From a virus: a stretch of 24,830 bases of DNA. The translations under genes and the position numbers were made by a program. The notes beneath the pieces are model-generated. The model was not told where the DNA came from and made no database searches. It was given only the letters and a program-made list of their open reading frames with translations. The stretch covers positions 1 to 24,830 of IMG/VR virus record IMGVR_UViG_3300008266_000526; one strand, written 5' to 3'. Numbering within the stretch: the first letter of the stretch is position 1; the number at the start of each line of letters is the position of its first letter. Below, in pieces: positions 16,428-22,604 of the stretch.

Positions 16428-16746
16428 CCGCCTCTAGCACTTCCACATTTGGCTTGATCACCTCCACTTGGACTTGGTTCAGATTGCCTTCGATCTTGTT
16501 CTCGATCTTCTGGGTAGGCATACCAACAAAGTAGTTGAAGTATATCTGTAAAGCCTTCTCATTGCCATCGCCTAGCTTCTTCTCCAGTACTCTAAAAGCT
16601 AGATCAGACATAGGCCAGAGCTTCTCCATGAGTTGCTCTTCGGTCATCTTGCGTGGTCTACCAGAGTTGGGTCTCGGCCCGCCTTTCTTTTTCTTTTCGG
16701 CCCTTTGCTCGATCAGTGTATTTAATTGACTTTCAGTAATTGGCAT
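16417..16746 (-). CDS. Putative terminase small subunit
   Basis: The 109-residue protein lies just before the large terminase gene. It contains KKKGGPRPNSGRPRKMTEEQ, a basic Gly/Arg/Pro-rich N-terminal segment common in phage DNA-packaging and homeodomain-like proteins. A helical region follows: LAFRVLEKKLGDGNEKALQIYFNY. The C-terminal part is KIENKIEGNLNQVQVEVI, a beta-type oligomer segment. This resembles small terminase subunits in Bacteroidota phages, which bind the packaging site and hand DNA to TerL. No clear HTH helix pair can be singled out by eye. Position and the GRPRK segment are the main support. Confidence 0.68.
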   Translation of the reverse strand: MPITESQLNTLIEQRAEKKKKGGPRPNSGRPRKMTEEQLMEKLWPMSDLAFRVLEKKLGDGNEKALQIYFNYFVGMPTQKIENKIEGNLNQVQVEVIKPNVEVLEAATN

Positions 16747-16779
16747 CGGTATCGAATTGGTTTAATAAATGATTTTGTT

Positions 16780-16995
16780 TTACTCCGCACCTTTTTCTTT
16801 CTGCTCCACTTGCACTGGTTCAAGGTTGTGCGTATGTCCTTTGTCATCAGTGATTTGTCGCTCGTATAAACGCAACGTAGCCCATCCGTCAGGTGCTTTC
16901 AAACCATCGAGATAGGCTACAAAATCGGCAACAAAGAAATTAAAATAAAGACTCCCGTCTTTGCCTTTCTTAATATAGAATCCTTTCCTTTTCAA
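16780..16995 (-). CDS. Small hypothetical protein before the terminase genes
   Basis: The 71-residue protein starts at TTG 16995 (KRKGFYIKKGKDG follows). No ATG lies in frame, and an in-frame TAG closes the frame 21 bases upstream. It contains SLYFNFFVADFVAYLDGL and WATLRLYERQI and ends in a charged tail (VEQKEKGAE). I do not recognise a family. The gene is first in the leftward virion operon and is divergent from the plus-strand 77-aa gene, so it could be a regulator or a small DNA-binding protein. The predicted beta-helix content gives no decision. Confidence 0.6.
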   Translation of the reverse strand: MKRKGFYIKKGKDGSLYFNFFVADFVAYLDGLKAPDGWATLRLYERQITDDKGHTHNLEPVQVEQKEKGAE

Positions 16996-17036
16996 TAATA
17001 CAAAATAAGACTACCTATTTATACCTAATGACGACA

Positions 17037-17053
17037 ATTCACAATATGTGAAT
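17037..17053. promoter_or_regulatory. Operator-like inverted repeat ATTCACA-N3-TGTGAAT
   Basis: Two perfect 7-bp arms (17037-17043 and 17047-17053) around ATA. It lies between the divergent starts of the 71-aa gene (16995, minus) and the 77-aa gene (17130, plus), 45 bp upstream of the plus-strand -7 box. A site for a dimeric regulator acting on one or both genes is plausible. Confidence 0.5.
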
Positions 17054-17077
17054 AAAAAAATATTTGCCAATATATTT

Positions 17078-17105
17078 TTTGTTTAGACAAAAGTTTATAT
17101 ATTTG
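17078..17105 (+). promoter_or_regulatory. Bacteroidota-type promoter of the plus-strand genes
   Basis: TTTG (17078-17081) is followed after 16 nt by TATATTTG (17098-17105), an exact match to the -7 consensus TAnnTTTG. The spacing is slightly short compared with the usual 17-23. Transcription would begin near 17112, leaving a leader of only about 18 nt before ATG at 17130, with no Shine-Dalgarno sequence. The TTG of the -33 box is the first part of the 14-bp repeat TTGTTTAGACAAAA (17079-17092), so a protein bound there would block the promoter. Confidence 0.65.
17079..17092 (+). repeat. 14-bp near-palindrome TTGTTTAGACAAAA, copy 1
   Basis: The copy here has the form TTTTGT-TTAG-ACAAAA (17077-17092), an inverted repeat of six pairs around TTAG. 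It covers the -33 element of the plus-strand promoter. An identical 14-mer is at 18152-18165, about 1.07 kb away, beside the repeat array of the DnaA-like gene. Confidence 0.65.
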
Positions 17106-17129
17106 CTCTACAAACAAACCACAACTATT

Positions 17130-17363
17130 ATGAAAAAGATCAGAATTGAAAAATTAAATTACTTCTCAAGTTTACAAAACAACCAAGATTACAACTCAAA
17201 AGTTTTGTATTACAAAAACAATAAATTATACATCGCTCATGTATTCGTTGATTTTTTCAATAGATCAATTTACGAATCAAAGCAACCAAAAGAAGGTAAA
17301 GTTTTACATGGTTTAATGTCAGAACTCAATGACTGGGCAACCAAAAGGAATTTTATATTTTAA
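17130..17363 (+). CDS. Small hypothetical protein, only plus-strand gene of this size
   Basis: The 77-residue product starts at ATG 17130 (MKKIRIEKLNYFSS), which I prefer over the upstream ATG at 17064. That one lies before the promoter's -33 box, and its 22 extra residues would cover the promoter. The protein is rich in Lys, Asn, Tyr and Phe, predicted pI is basic, and it has no membrane segment. It includes KVLYYKNNKLYIAHVFVDFF and an amphipathic helix LMSELNDWATKRNF at the C-terminus. I recognise no family. Opposite orientation, its own promoter and position between the replication and virion blocks suggest a regulatory or early host-takeover role, an inference. Confidence 0.68.
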   Translation: MKKIRIEKLNYFSSLQNNQDYNSKVLYYKNNKLYIAHVFVDFFNRSIYESKQPKEGKVLHGLMSELNDWATKRNFIF

Positions 17364-17370
17364 CCCAACC

Positions 17371-17386
17371 GGGGGCGCAAGCCCCC
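17371..17386 (+). terminator. GC-rich hairpin with GCAA tetraloop downstream of the 77-aa gene
   Basis: GGGGGC (17371-17376), loop GCAA and GCCCCC (17381-17386) form a very stable hairpin eight bases after the stop codon. The GCAA loop is a GNRA tetraloop. No T-tract follows on either strand (plus: ACTTTAAACC), so it may be an mRNA-stabilising or processing hairpin rather than a true terminator. The next plus-strand ORF starts 19 bases further on. Confidence 0.6.
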
Positions 17387-17404
17387 ACTTTAAACCAACA
17401 CAAC

Positions 17405-17509
17405 ATGAAACGCTCAATCTTCTCAAACCCCGATTTCATCAATTTGCTCATCGTTTTAAGCATCGCAGCCATCCTAATTGGTATGCTCCAAGACCCACAA
17501 TCGCTTTAA
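17405..17509 (+). CDS. 34-aa single-pass membrane peptide
   Basis: The ORF reads MKRSIFSNPDFINLLIVLSI, then AAILIGMLQDPQSL, and stops. It has a basic N-terminus and one hydrophobic segment of about 16 residues (12-27) with Ile, Leu, Val and Ala, consistent with a short membrane-inserted peptide. It follows the GC hairpin by 18 bases and is co-oriented with the 77-aa gene. Similar tiny membrane proteins are common phage early genes, but no function can be assigned. The alternative is a chance ORF; the clear positive-then-hydrophobic arrangement favours a real one. Confidence 0.5.
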   Translation: MKRSIFSNPDFINLLIVLSIAAILIGMLQDPQSL

Positions 17510-17514
17510 ACGCA

Positions 17515-17541
17515 TTTTAAGGCACATTCCTTGCCCTAAAA
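17515..17541. terminator. Hairpin between convergent genes (possible bidirectional terminator)
   Basis: TTTTA-A-GGCA (17515-17524) pairs with TGCC-C-TAAAA (17532-17541): five A/T pairs, one A/C mismatch and four G/C-rich pairs, with a 7-nt loop. The T-run and A-run in the stem arms could serve both strands. It lies between the end of the plus-strand 34-aa ORF (17509) and the end of the DnaA-like gene (17555), where convergent transcription must stop. No extra T-tract follows. Confidence 0.5.
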
Positions 17542-17554
17542 TCCAAAAGTAATA

Positions 17555-17956
17555 TCAACCCATTACTTCCTCCACGATACGGCAATTAAAGCGCTCTATA
17601 AGCATTTTACACAACTCTTGGTGGTTCACCTCAAAGGGTATGTATAAATTGACCCTTTTATCCATGTGGTATTTCTCCTTGATATAGGCCTTGATCCGCT
17701 CAATCCTACCAAGTACAATAGCATCTTCGATATAGATCAAGTTATTGATCAGCTCTACCGAGTACAATATCGTGGTATGGTGAACCTTTACAACCTCTTG
17801 TATCTCCTTGAGTGTCGCCCCATAGTAAGTCTTGGCAAAGTAGTAAAACAACTGGCGAGTAAAGACCAGCTCCTTGTACCTATTCTTACCAAGTACTCTA
17901 TCCTTCTCTTGTTTGTTAACTACGCAAATAGCATCTAGCAAATCATTCAAATTCAT
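17555..17956 (-). CDS. DnaA domain IV-like DNA-binding protein (putative replication initiator or regulator)
   Basis: With ATG at 17956 the protein has 133 residues. The central part (about 25-72) resembles DnaA domain IV: ELVFTRQLFYYFAKTYYGAT, then LKEIQEVVKVHHTTILYSVE. In DnaA, the helix-turn-helix ends in the signature DHTTV; here it is HHTTI at 59-63. No AAA+ ATPase part precedes it, so it is a stand-alone DNA-binding domain. The C-terminus (KRVNLYIPFEVNHQEL onward) is unlike DnaA. A longer 154-residue frame begins at TTG 18019, but its start has repetitive coding. The gene follows an iteron-like repeat array and the promoter at 18091-18122, which suggests that its product binds there. 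This link is inferred. Confidence 0.72.
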   Translation of the reverse strand: MNLNDLLDAICVVNKQEKDRVLGKNRYKELVFTRQLFYYFAKTYYGATLKEIQEVVKVHHTTILYSVELINNLIYIEDAIVLGRIERIKAYIKEKYHMDKRVNLYIPFEVNHQELCKMLIERFNCRIVEEVMG

Positions 17957-17960
17957 AATA

Positions 17961-17999
17961 TGACATTTTTGACATTTTCCCATTTTCCCCCTTTTCCTA
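17961..17999. repeat. Short tandem repeats upstream of the DnaA-like start
   Basis: On the minus strand the leader shows GGGAAAAT twice in direct contact and then GTCAAAAAT and GTCAT, with AGGAAAAG before them. The unit length is 8-9 bases. It precedes the ATG at 17956 by only a few bases. TGACA/TGTCA also occurs several times in the terminase gap, so these could be sites for one protein, or merely A-rich leader sequence. Confidence 0.4.
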
Positions 18000-18045
18000 T
18001 ATACCACACTATACAACAAAAACTACTTTTTCAAGAGGGTATTCG

Positions 18046-18061
18046 TTTTTTTTTAAAAAAA
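18046..18061. other. T9A7 tract beside the repeat array (candidate unwinding element)
   Basis: Nine T (18046-18054) are followed by seven A (18055-18061), directly bordering the first ATCGATTACA repeat. A long A/T-only tract next to iteron-like repeats is the usual layout of a replication-origin unwinding region. It is not a terminator, as there is no GC stem. Function is inferred. Confidence 0.4.
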
Positions 18062-18151
18062 TCGATTACATCGACTACAAGACTGATAATCAAATATATA
18101 TCGAGTACAAATCGATTACAAATGGTGTACATTTTAACAAAATGGACTACA
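18061..18151. repeat. Six-copy 10-bp repeat array, ATCGAnTACA-type (iterons or operators)
   Basis: Copies on the plus strand: ATCGATTACA (18061), ATCGACTACA (18070), ATCGAGTACA (18100), ATCGATTACA (18111), ATGGTGTACA (18122) and ATGGACTACA (18142). Distances between starts are 9, 30, 11, 11 and 20, close to multiples of the DNA helical turn, so all would face the same side. Read on the minus strand they are TGTAATCGAT-like, sharing TGT with DnaA boxes. The array spans the promoter at 18091-18122, ends beside the 14-bp near-palindrome at 18152, and lies between the primase-helicase and DnaA-like genes. Confidence 0.7.
18091..18122 (-). promoter_or_regulatory. Bacteroidota-type promoter of the DnaA-like gene
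   Basis: On the minus strand TTTG (18122-18119) is followed after exactly 20 nt by TATATTTG (18098-18091). Both match the Bacteroidota consensus TTTG / TAnnTTTG. Transcription should begin near 18084, giving a leader of about 128 nt. Two repeat copies fill the spacer, one touches the -33 box, and two lie just downstream of the start, an arrangement expected for autoregulation. Confidence 0.72.
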
Positions 18152-18165
18152 TTGTTTAGACAAAA
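18152..18165 (+). repeat. 14-bp near-palindrome TTGTTTAGACAAAA, copy 2
   Basis: It is identical to the 14-mer at 17079-17092. It directly abuts repeat copy six (ATGGACTACA, 18142-18151), upstream of the minus-strand promoter. It probably binds the same factor as copy 1. Confidence 0.6.
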
Positions 18166-18176
18166 ACTTCTCTACA

Positions 18177-20687
18177 CTAAAATAAATCATTAGACTCTTT
18201 TGGTTCAAAATAAATTTTATAACATTTTTTATTAGAATTTCCCCGATCTCGGAATGTTTCGTAATCGATTTTTAATAGCCCACATGACTCTTCAACCCCC
18301 TTGGTAAACCTCTTGAGCGAGTAATCTTTCTTATCAAAACCGCCAAAACTTAAAAAATCATTGTACAATCTTTCCAGTGTTATGGTTAGTCCACTCTCCT
18401 CTTTTAACCCCATAAAATACTCCAAAAACTCCTCACCGAATTGCACCTTGATTTGCTTTCTTATGATCTTATCGCTAGGTGGCACATCCGTTACGCCGTT
18501 CTCTAAGTAATCCATGACCGAGTGAAACATTAAATTATAAAACCTATTCCACTCATCTTTGTCCCAATCTTCAAATAATTTATGCCCAAACTCATCCTCC
18601 GGTGTGCGTTGTGGCGAGAAGTATCCGCTAAATTCAAACACTTTTTGCCTTCTTTTGGCGTGATTCCCGGCATTTGGTATGGTGTAATTGGTAGTGAATA
18701 TAACCTTTGGTGAGTCTTTATAATGTATCCGCAACTCATCCTTGTTCTTTTTCTCTACGGTTATACCCTCTGTGATGATGCTATAAAACCCCTCAAAGTC
18801 CACATTACGCCTCGTATCTTCTATTGCCAATAGCCTAGTATCCAAGTCAACTCTCTGAAACGCAAAGTTCTTATCTACCTTAAAGTTCTTACCATCCACC
18901 ACCACAAGGTTGTTGATATACCCCAATGCCTTGTTAAATATACCTTTTCCAGTGCCTCCTCCTTTTTGCTCGTTCTCGGTCTCTTCGCATAGGATTACTG
19001 CAAATGGTCTGGCTGGGTCTTTGTACTTATGTAGTAGGTAGCCAATTAAACTTATGGCATACATGATTCGATCCGGGTCAAAGTCGCATATCCTTTCTAT
19101 AAACTTATAATACTCTACGTTCTCGTAAGCAAAGTCATTCTCTATATATATATGGTGATCGATAACTTGTGACTTCCAAATAACAGAGGATATGCTACCA
19201 TATTCAAGTAACTCAACAGAATCCTTGGTAATCTTCACTACCCCATTCTTAAATGGTATGTATGCCTCATCTCTTGTGTCTGATAGAAACTGCAAATTAG
19301 CTCTCTCAAAAAACTCAAAGAAGTTATCGGAGAAGTATTGGTTCGCTCCTTTATAGATTGTCTCCATCAGCGTCTGTGGATCAAGGCCAGCATCAAAACT
19401 GGAAGGCAACCTATTGATATAATTCTTTATAAACTTCTTGATTTGCTCTGTCGAACTCTCCTCTACCATGCCATCCAGTACTCGCACAAGCCTATAAATA
19501 ATCGAGTTCGGTTCGTAGAAATACAACTTAAACCCTCCCTTGTCATTTAAAAACCTTTCTAGCTTATCGAGCTTAATTACGGCCTCTACTCTACCTCTTT
19601 TCTCTACCGAGTCCCAAAACTCACGGATATTATCACCCCACTCAAGCTCTAGCTTATCAATGATCTCTGTTGCCTCATCCACGCTTTTATCATACTTCTT
19701 TACAAGCATGGTAATTTGTTCACTCTTTGGTACACCATTGCGCCTTTTCTCAAATACATCACGCTCTAACTTATCTCCAAAATACGATTTCCTTTCACCA
19801 TACCCAGCCTCTAAAAGCGCAACCGCACTTTTTTTGTAGTTTCCTCCATGCTCCAAGATGGTAAAGACGGCGCTAGGCGAATAGCCTTTTTGTACTTGAA
19901 ATGGCGTATTCGTTGAGAATACGGAAAATAATCCCATTTCGGTATTATAACTCCCACTATGTTCACTAGTACCTCCCGGTCGCAAGAAGAAAATTCTAGC
20001 GCCTCCATTCTTAACCTTTTTCCAACCGTTGCGCTCCATGAGTTCGACAAAGTCGCATCTTTTGTTAAAGTCATCAAATGGCGAGAGTCCGTATTCTTTA
20101 GGAGAAGGGCGGTTATGGGCTTCAATGATTTCCTCATCAATAACTTCGTTGAATGAACGCATAATAGTGAGTAGCTCTTCCCGCTCCTCGATTGATATGA
20201 CATGGATGCCATCTTGCAGCACTTCGTAGCCCGTTGTAGGCGGAGCAACCACGTAGCCAGCCTCACCCCTTGTCTCAATGATGGTGTAGTGCTTGTTATG
20301 CGGATTTGTTGCAATTTCCGCAACACTTGCGTGTCTTTGTGCAAGTTTCGCATTCCCTTCCACAACTTCGCATCGATAGTACAAGTGATACCCTCCGCTT
20401 TTTGTTCGTACGATATGCAGCCTATTGTAAATTGGTGGGGGTATTCTTTGTTTGATAGCTTCCCAAAGTTCATAAGTTTGATATTTAGTGTCTATATCAA
20501 TAACCTCAAGGCCTCCACTAATCGCACCGCAAATGATCGCTATTCCTTTTGCCCGACTATCAGACAATTGCCGCTCAAGCTCCTCCGCCGTAATCTTCTC
20601 CGTTTGAAATCTCTTCCAAGGATAGATGGCTTGCTTGTTGTCATTGATAGCAATAGTGTTGATGCCTAAGTCCAAGTATTTAGTCAT
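18177..20687 (-). CDS. Primase-polymerase / SF3-type helicase fusion
   Basis: The 836-residue protein joins two replication activities. Residues 1-180 look like a PrimPol domain: GIAIICGAISGGLEVIDID (catalytic D64 and D66 in VIDID), then TKSGGYHLYY with H101, then ETRGEAGYVVAPP. About 370-470 is a linker resembling the D5 N-terminal region. The C-terminal helicase has GGGTGKGI (Walker A, 577-583), LLAIEDT (Walker B, 619-625) and VIFTTNY (sensor, 662-668), as in phage and viral SF3/D5-like helicases. Such proteins prime and unwind phage DNA. It ends at 18177, next to the repeat array that could be the origin. The stop is TAG. Two in-frame-shadow ORFs on the same strand are not genes. Confidence 0.92.
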   Translation of the reverse strand: MTKYLDLGINTIAINDNKQAIYPWKRFQTEKITAEELERQLSDSRAKGIAIICGAISGGLEVIDIDTKYQTYELWEAIKQRIPPPIYNRLHIVRTKSGGYHLYYRCEVVEGNAKLAQRHASVAEIATNPHNKHYTIIETRGEAGYVVAPPTTGYEVLQDGIHVISIEEREELLTIMRSFNEVIDEEIIEAHNRPSPKEYGLSPFDDFNKRCDFVELMERNGWKKVKNGGARIFFLRPGGTSEHSGSYNTEMGLFSVFSTNTPFQVQKGYSPSAVFTILEHGGNYKKSAVALLEAGYGERKSYFGDKLERDVFEKRRNGVPKSEQITMLVKKYDKSVDEATEIIDKLELEWGDNIREFWDSVEKRGRVEAVIKLDKLERFLNDKGGFKLYFYEPNSIIYRLVRVLDGMVEESSTEQIKKFIKNYINRLPSSFDAGLDPQTLMETIYKGANQYFSDNFFEFFERANLQFLSDTRDEAYIPFKNGVVKITKDSVELLEYGSISSVIWKSQVIDHHIYIENDFAYENVEYYKFIERICDFDPDRIMYAISLIGYLLHKYKDPARPFAVILCEETENEQKGGGTGKGIFNKALGYINNLVVVDGKNFKVDKNFAFQRVDLDTRLLAIEDTRRNVDFEGFYSIITEGITVEKKNKDELRIHYKDSPKVIFTTNYTIPNAGNHAKRRQKVFEFSGYFSPQRTPEDEFGHKLFEDWDKDEWNRFYNLMFHSVMDYLENGVTDVPPSDKIIRKQIKVQFGEEFLEYFMGLKEESGLTITLERLYNDFLSFGGFDKKDYSLKRFTKGVEESCGLLKIDYETFRDRGNSNKKCYKIYFEPKESNDLF

Positions 20688-20695
20688 ACATTATT

Positions 20696-20968
20696 TTAAA
20701 TCCCTTTGTAACAAAATATATCTACATCTTCAACGGCTCTTACAACCTTAGCAAATACGCCATGTTTATTTAGCTCGGCGATACGCTTCTCTTGCAATGG
20801 TGCGATTATGCCTTTCTCCGTTTTCACTTCTAAAAACATCACCGTGCCTTTGCGAATGCACATCAAGTCGGGTATGCCGTTGCAATTGGTCTGGATGAGC
20901 TTAATTACAGACCATCCGCTTTTCATTAGTCTTTCTTTAATCTTCTTTTGCAGTTCACTTTCTCTCAT
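20696..20968 (-). CDS. VRR-NUC domain nuclease
   Basis: The 90-residue protein is a compact stand-alone VRR-NUC nuclease of the PD-(D/E)XK group. It has ESELQKKIKERL with an N-terminal acidic residue, then NCNGIPDLMCIRKG (D34), then MFLEVKTEKG (E47, K49), then LQEKRIAELNKHGV (Q59). These are the expected catalytic and structural residues. Such phage enzymes cleave branched DNA or act in recombination. It overlaps the upstream gene by four bases (ATGA) and is followed nine bases later by the primase-helicase, which suggests a joint role at replication forks. Confidence 0.9.
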   Translation of the reverse strand: MRESELQKKIKERLMKSGWSVIKLIQTNCNGIPDLMCIRKGTVMFLEVKTEKGIIAPLQEKRIAELNKHGVFAKVVRAVEDVDIFCYKGI

Positions 20969-21387
20969 ATAATATTTATTGTTTTGTCCATAAAATCAAT
21001 ATGTACTTGCGTTGGCATCATCACTCCACTTTCGGCCTCTACATCAAATACAACATTCCAATCTTTCTCGGTCAAGGTGTTGACATGAATGAGTCCCTCT
21101 TGGAAATCGCCAGTCTCGTACATTTGATTATCTTCCGTGAGTCTAGCAATGTCTTTTGCGCGTAAGTCATCGGTCATAAGTCTAAAAATGATGATGAGGT
21201 GTAAGGCGGTAAATTTACTCCGAATTGCGGAAATTCCTTCTATGGATGTTTCTACATTTGCCTCCCAAAATATCTTTTTGGAGGTTTTATCATCCCAAAA
21301 ATCTATTTCCGTTTGGGCTGGAAGTCCGAGGCGATAAGCGAGATTCTCCGCATCAATAGTGAATCCCGTTGAGATAAACTTGTACAT
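20965..21387 (-). CDS. Hypothetical protein in the replication module
   Basis: The 140-residue acidic protein is predicted to be mixed alpha/beta, with no membrane segment. Helical part: EGISAIRSKFTALHLIIIFRLMTDDLRAKDIARL. C-terminal part: strand-rich WNVVFDVEAESGVMMPTQVHIDFMDK. I do not recognise a family. It is coupled to the VRR-NUC gene by an ATGA overlap and lies after a short gap that holds a possible membrane ORF. A replication accessory role is likely from context only. Confidence 0.72.
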   Translation of the reverse strand: MYKFISTGFTIDAENLAYRLGLPAQTEIDFWDDKTSKKIFWEANVETSIEGISAIRSKFTALHLIIIFRLMTDDLRAKDIARLTEDNQMYETGDFQEGLIHVNTLTEKDWNVVFDVEAESGVMMPTQVHIDFMDKTINII

Positions 21388-21523
21388 TGTTGATGAGTTT
21401 TTTGATTAAATATTTAAGGGTCAAAAAAAGTATTACACAGAGTGTGAATGGTACAACAAATACCGCCCAATAGGCCAGCCAAAGGCTAATTTTTAATAGT
21501 GCTATCATAATTTTATATTTCAT
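21353..21523 (-). CDS. 56-aa single-pass membrane protein (small ORF)
   Basis: The ORF starts at ATG 21523, 11 bases inside the helicase gene end, and continues to TGA at 21353, overlapping the 140-aa gene start by 35 bases. It reads MKYKIMIALLKISLWLAYWA, then VFVVPFTLCVILFLTLKYLI, then KKLINNVQVYLNGIHY. One or two hydrophobic helices (about 5-40) with a lysine pair after them suggest an inner-membrane protein. It fills an otherwise gene-free 125-bp gap. The length of its overlap with the next gene is the main reason for doubt. Confidence 0.5.
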   Translation of the reverse strand: MKYKIMIALLKISLWLAYWAVFVVPFTLCVILFLTLKYLIKKLINNVQVYLNGIHY

Positions 21524-22604
21524 AATCCTTACGAAAGTGATTCAAAGTGTAGTCCTTCTTATTCATAACGGCTTTGTAAATTTTATCCTCTATGCCATTA
21601 ACGCTAAATATCCAGTAAATCTGACTAGCCTCTACTCTATCCTTGGTCTGCATCCTAGCTCGGCTTTGCCAATAAGAAGTAGCCGAGAAGTCAATATTAT
21701 AAAATACAAGTGCATCTGCCGAGCTTAAATTAATACCCTCACGCCCCGATACAATTTGCGATACAAACACCGCATCTTGGCCAGCCTCATTAAACTTCGC
21801 AGCATCAAGCTCAATGCGCTTGCCAAATGTCCAAACAAGTGCGGCGTATTCCGCTTGAAATTTGTAAAAGATAGCGATCTTTTTACCAGCAAATTTGTCT
21901 CTTATAAACTCCGCCTTGGTATAGTCGAAAGCCTTTGCCACTCGCTCCGGTTCATCTATTATCACCGTACCACTATATATTTGGTGTAGCTTGTTCATGA
22001 GCTTTACGGCGGTGTCACCCATAACCGTTGCACCTTCGCTATTGGTGACCAATTTGTCACGCTTGAGCTTGTCGGCGAACTTATAAGTGCTTTCTTCCAT
22101 TTTAACGTAGTATATATTCTCTTCTACGAGGCCTTCAAAGCCGGCCTCTTCTTGTGTGAATGTGAACATAATAGGTTTTAAATCTTCCATAATTAATTTG
22201 TCATCCGCTTGGCTATAATCATTGATTTGCCTATTAAAAACATACTTATGAGTGATGTTTACATAGTGCTTTGCCCATTGGTAAAAGTTCTTAAATGCTT
22301 TGTATGGCGAATAGCTGCTGATCCAAAGCTGATGATAAATCTGAGAATATGATTCGGGGGTAGGCGTACCACTCAAGTAAATGATGGGCGTATGCGCACA
22401 AATACGCTTTAGCTCAATAGCTCTTTTGCTTGGCCTTGGGAATGCTCCGCATCCATGCGCCTCATCTACGATCACACAATCCCAACCGTACTCAACGGTC
22501 ATGGTCTTGCCCGTTCTTACCTCCATTGCTAGATAAGCAATCTTGTGGTATTTAAGCGCCTTTGCGGCTTTGTCGCTGATCTCTATTTGGTAGTCTCTTA
22601 ACAT
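21513..22604 (-). CDS. SF2 DEAD/DEAH helicase (SNF2-like), motif I-II spacer missing
   Basis: The 363-residue protein has a motif I of AMEVRTGKTMT (GKT at 32-34), DEAH at 47-50 (VIVDEAHGCGAF), motif III LSGTPTPESYSQIYHQLW, and the C-terminal half with FYKF, VFVSQIVSGREGINLSSADALVFYN (motif V) and SYWQSRARMQTKDR (motif VI). The spacing between motif I and DEAH is only 12 residues. Phage relatives I know have about 50 more, covering motif Ia. The DNA junction reads in frame with no stop, so the gene may be intact but altered, or the deletion may be an assembly artefact. It overlaps the upstream gene by seven bases (ATGTTAA). Confidence 0.85.
   Translation of the reverse strand: MLRDYQIEISDKAAKALKYHKIAYLAMEVRTGKTMTVEYGWDCVIVDEAHGCGAFPRPSKRAIELKRICAHTPIIYLSGTPTPESYSQIYHQLWISSYSPYKAFKNFYQWAKHYVNITHKYVFNRQINDYSQADDKLIMEDLKPIMFTFTQEEAGFEGLVEENIYYVKMEESTYKFADKLKRDKLVTNSEGATVMGDTAVKLMNKLHQIYSGTVIIDEPERVAKAFDYTKAEFIRDKFAGKKIAIFYKFQAEYAALVWTFGKRIELDAAKFNEAGQDAVFVSQIVSGREGINLSSADALVFYNIDFSATSYWQSRARMQTKDRVEASQIYWIFSVNGIEDKIYKAVMNKKDYTLNHFRKDYEI

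Noticed and set aside
17064-17129. Upstream ATG extension of the plus-strand 77-aa gene
   Set aside because: The longer start at 17064 would place the promoter inside the coding region. The ATG at 17130 follows the TATATTTG box with a short leader.
17957-18019. Longer N-terminus of the DnaA-like protein (TTG at 18019)
   Set aside because: The extension encodes repetitive, low-complexity sequence (KMGKCQKC) over the tandem leader repeats, and the conserved-looking region begins after MNLND.
19811-20473. Minus-strand ORF of 220 residues inside the primase gene
   Set aside because: It is in another frame of the PrimPol-helicase gene, with basic, motif-free sequence. The main frame has all catalytic motifs.
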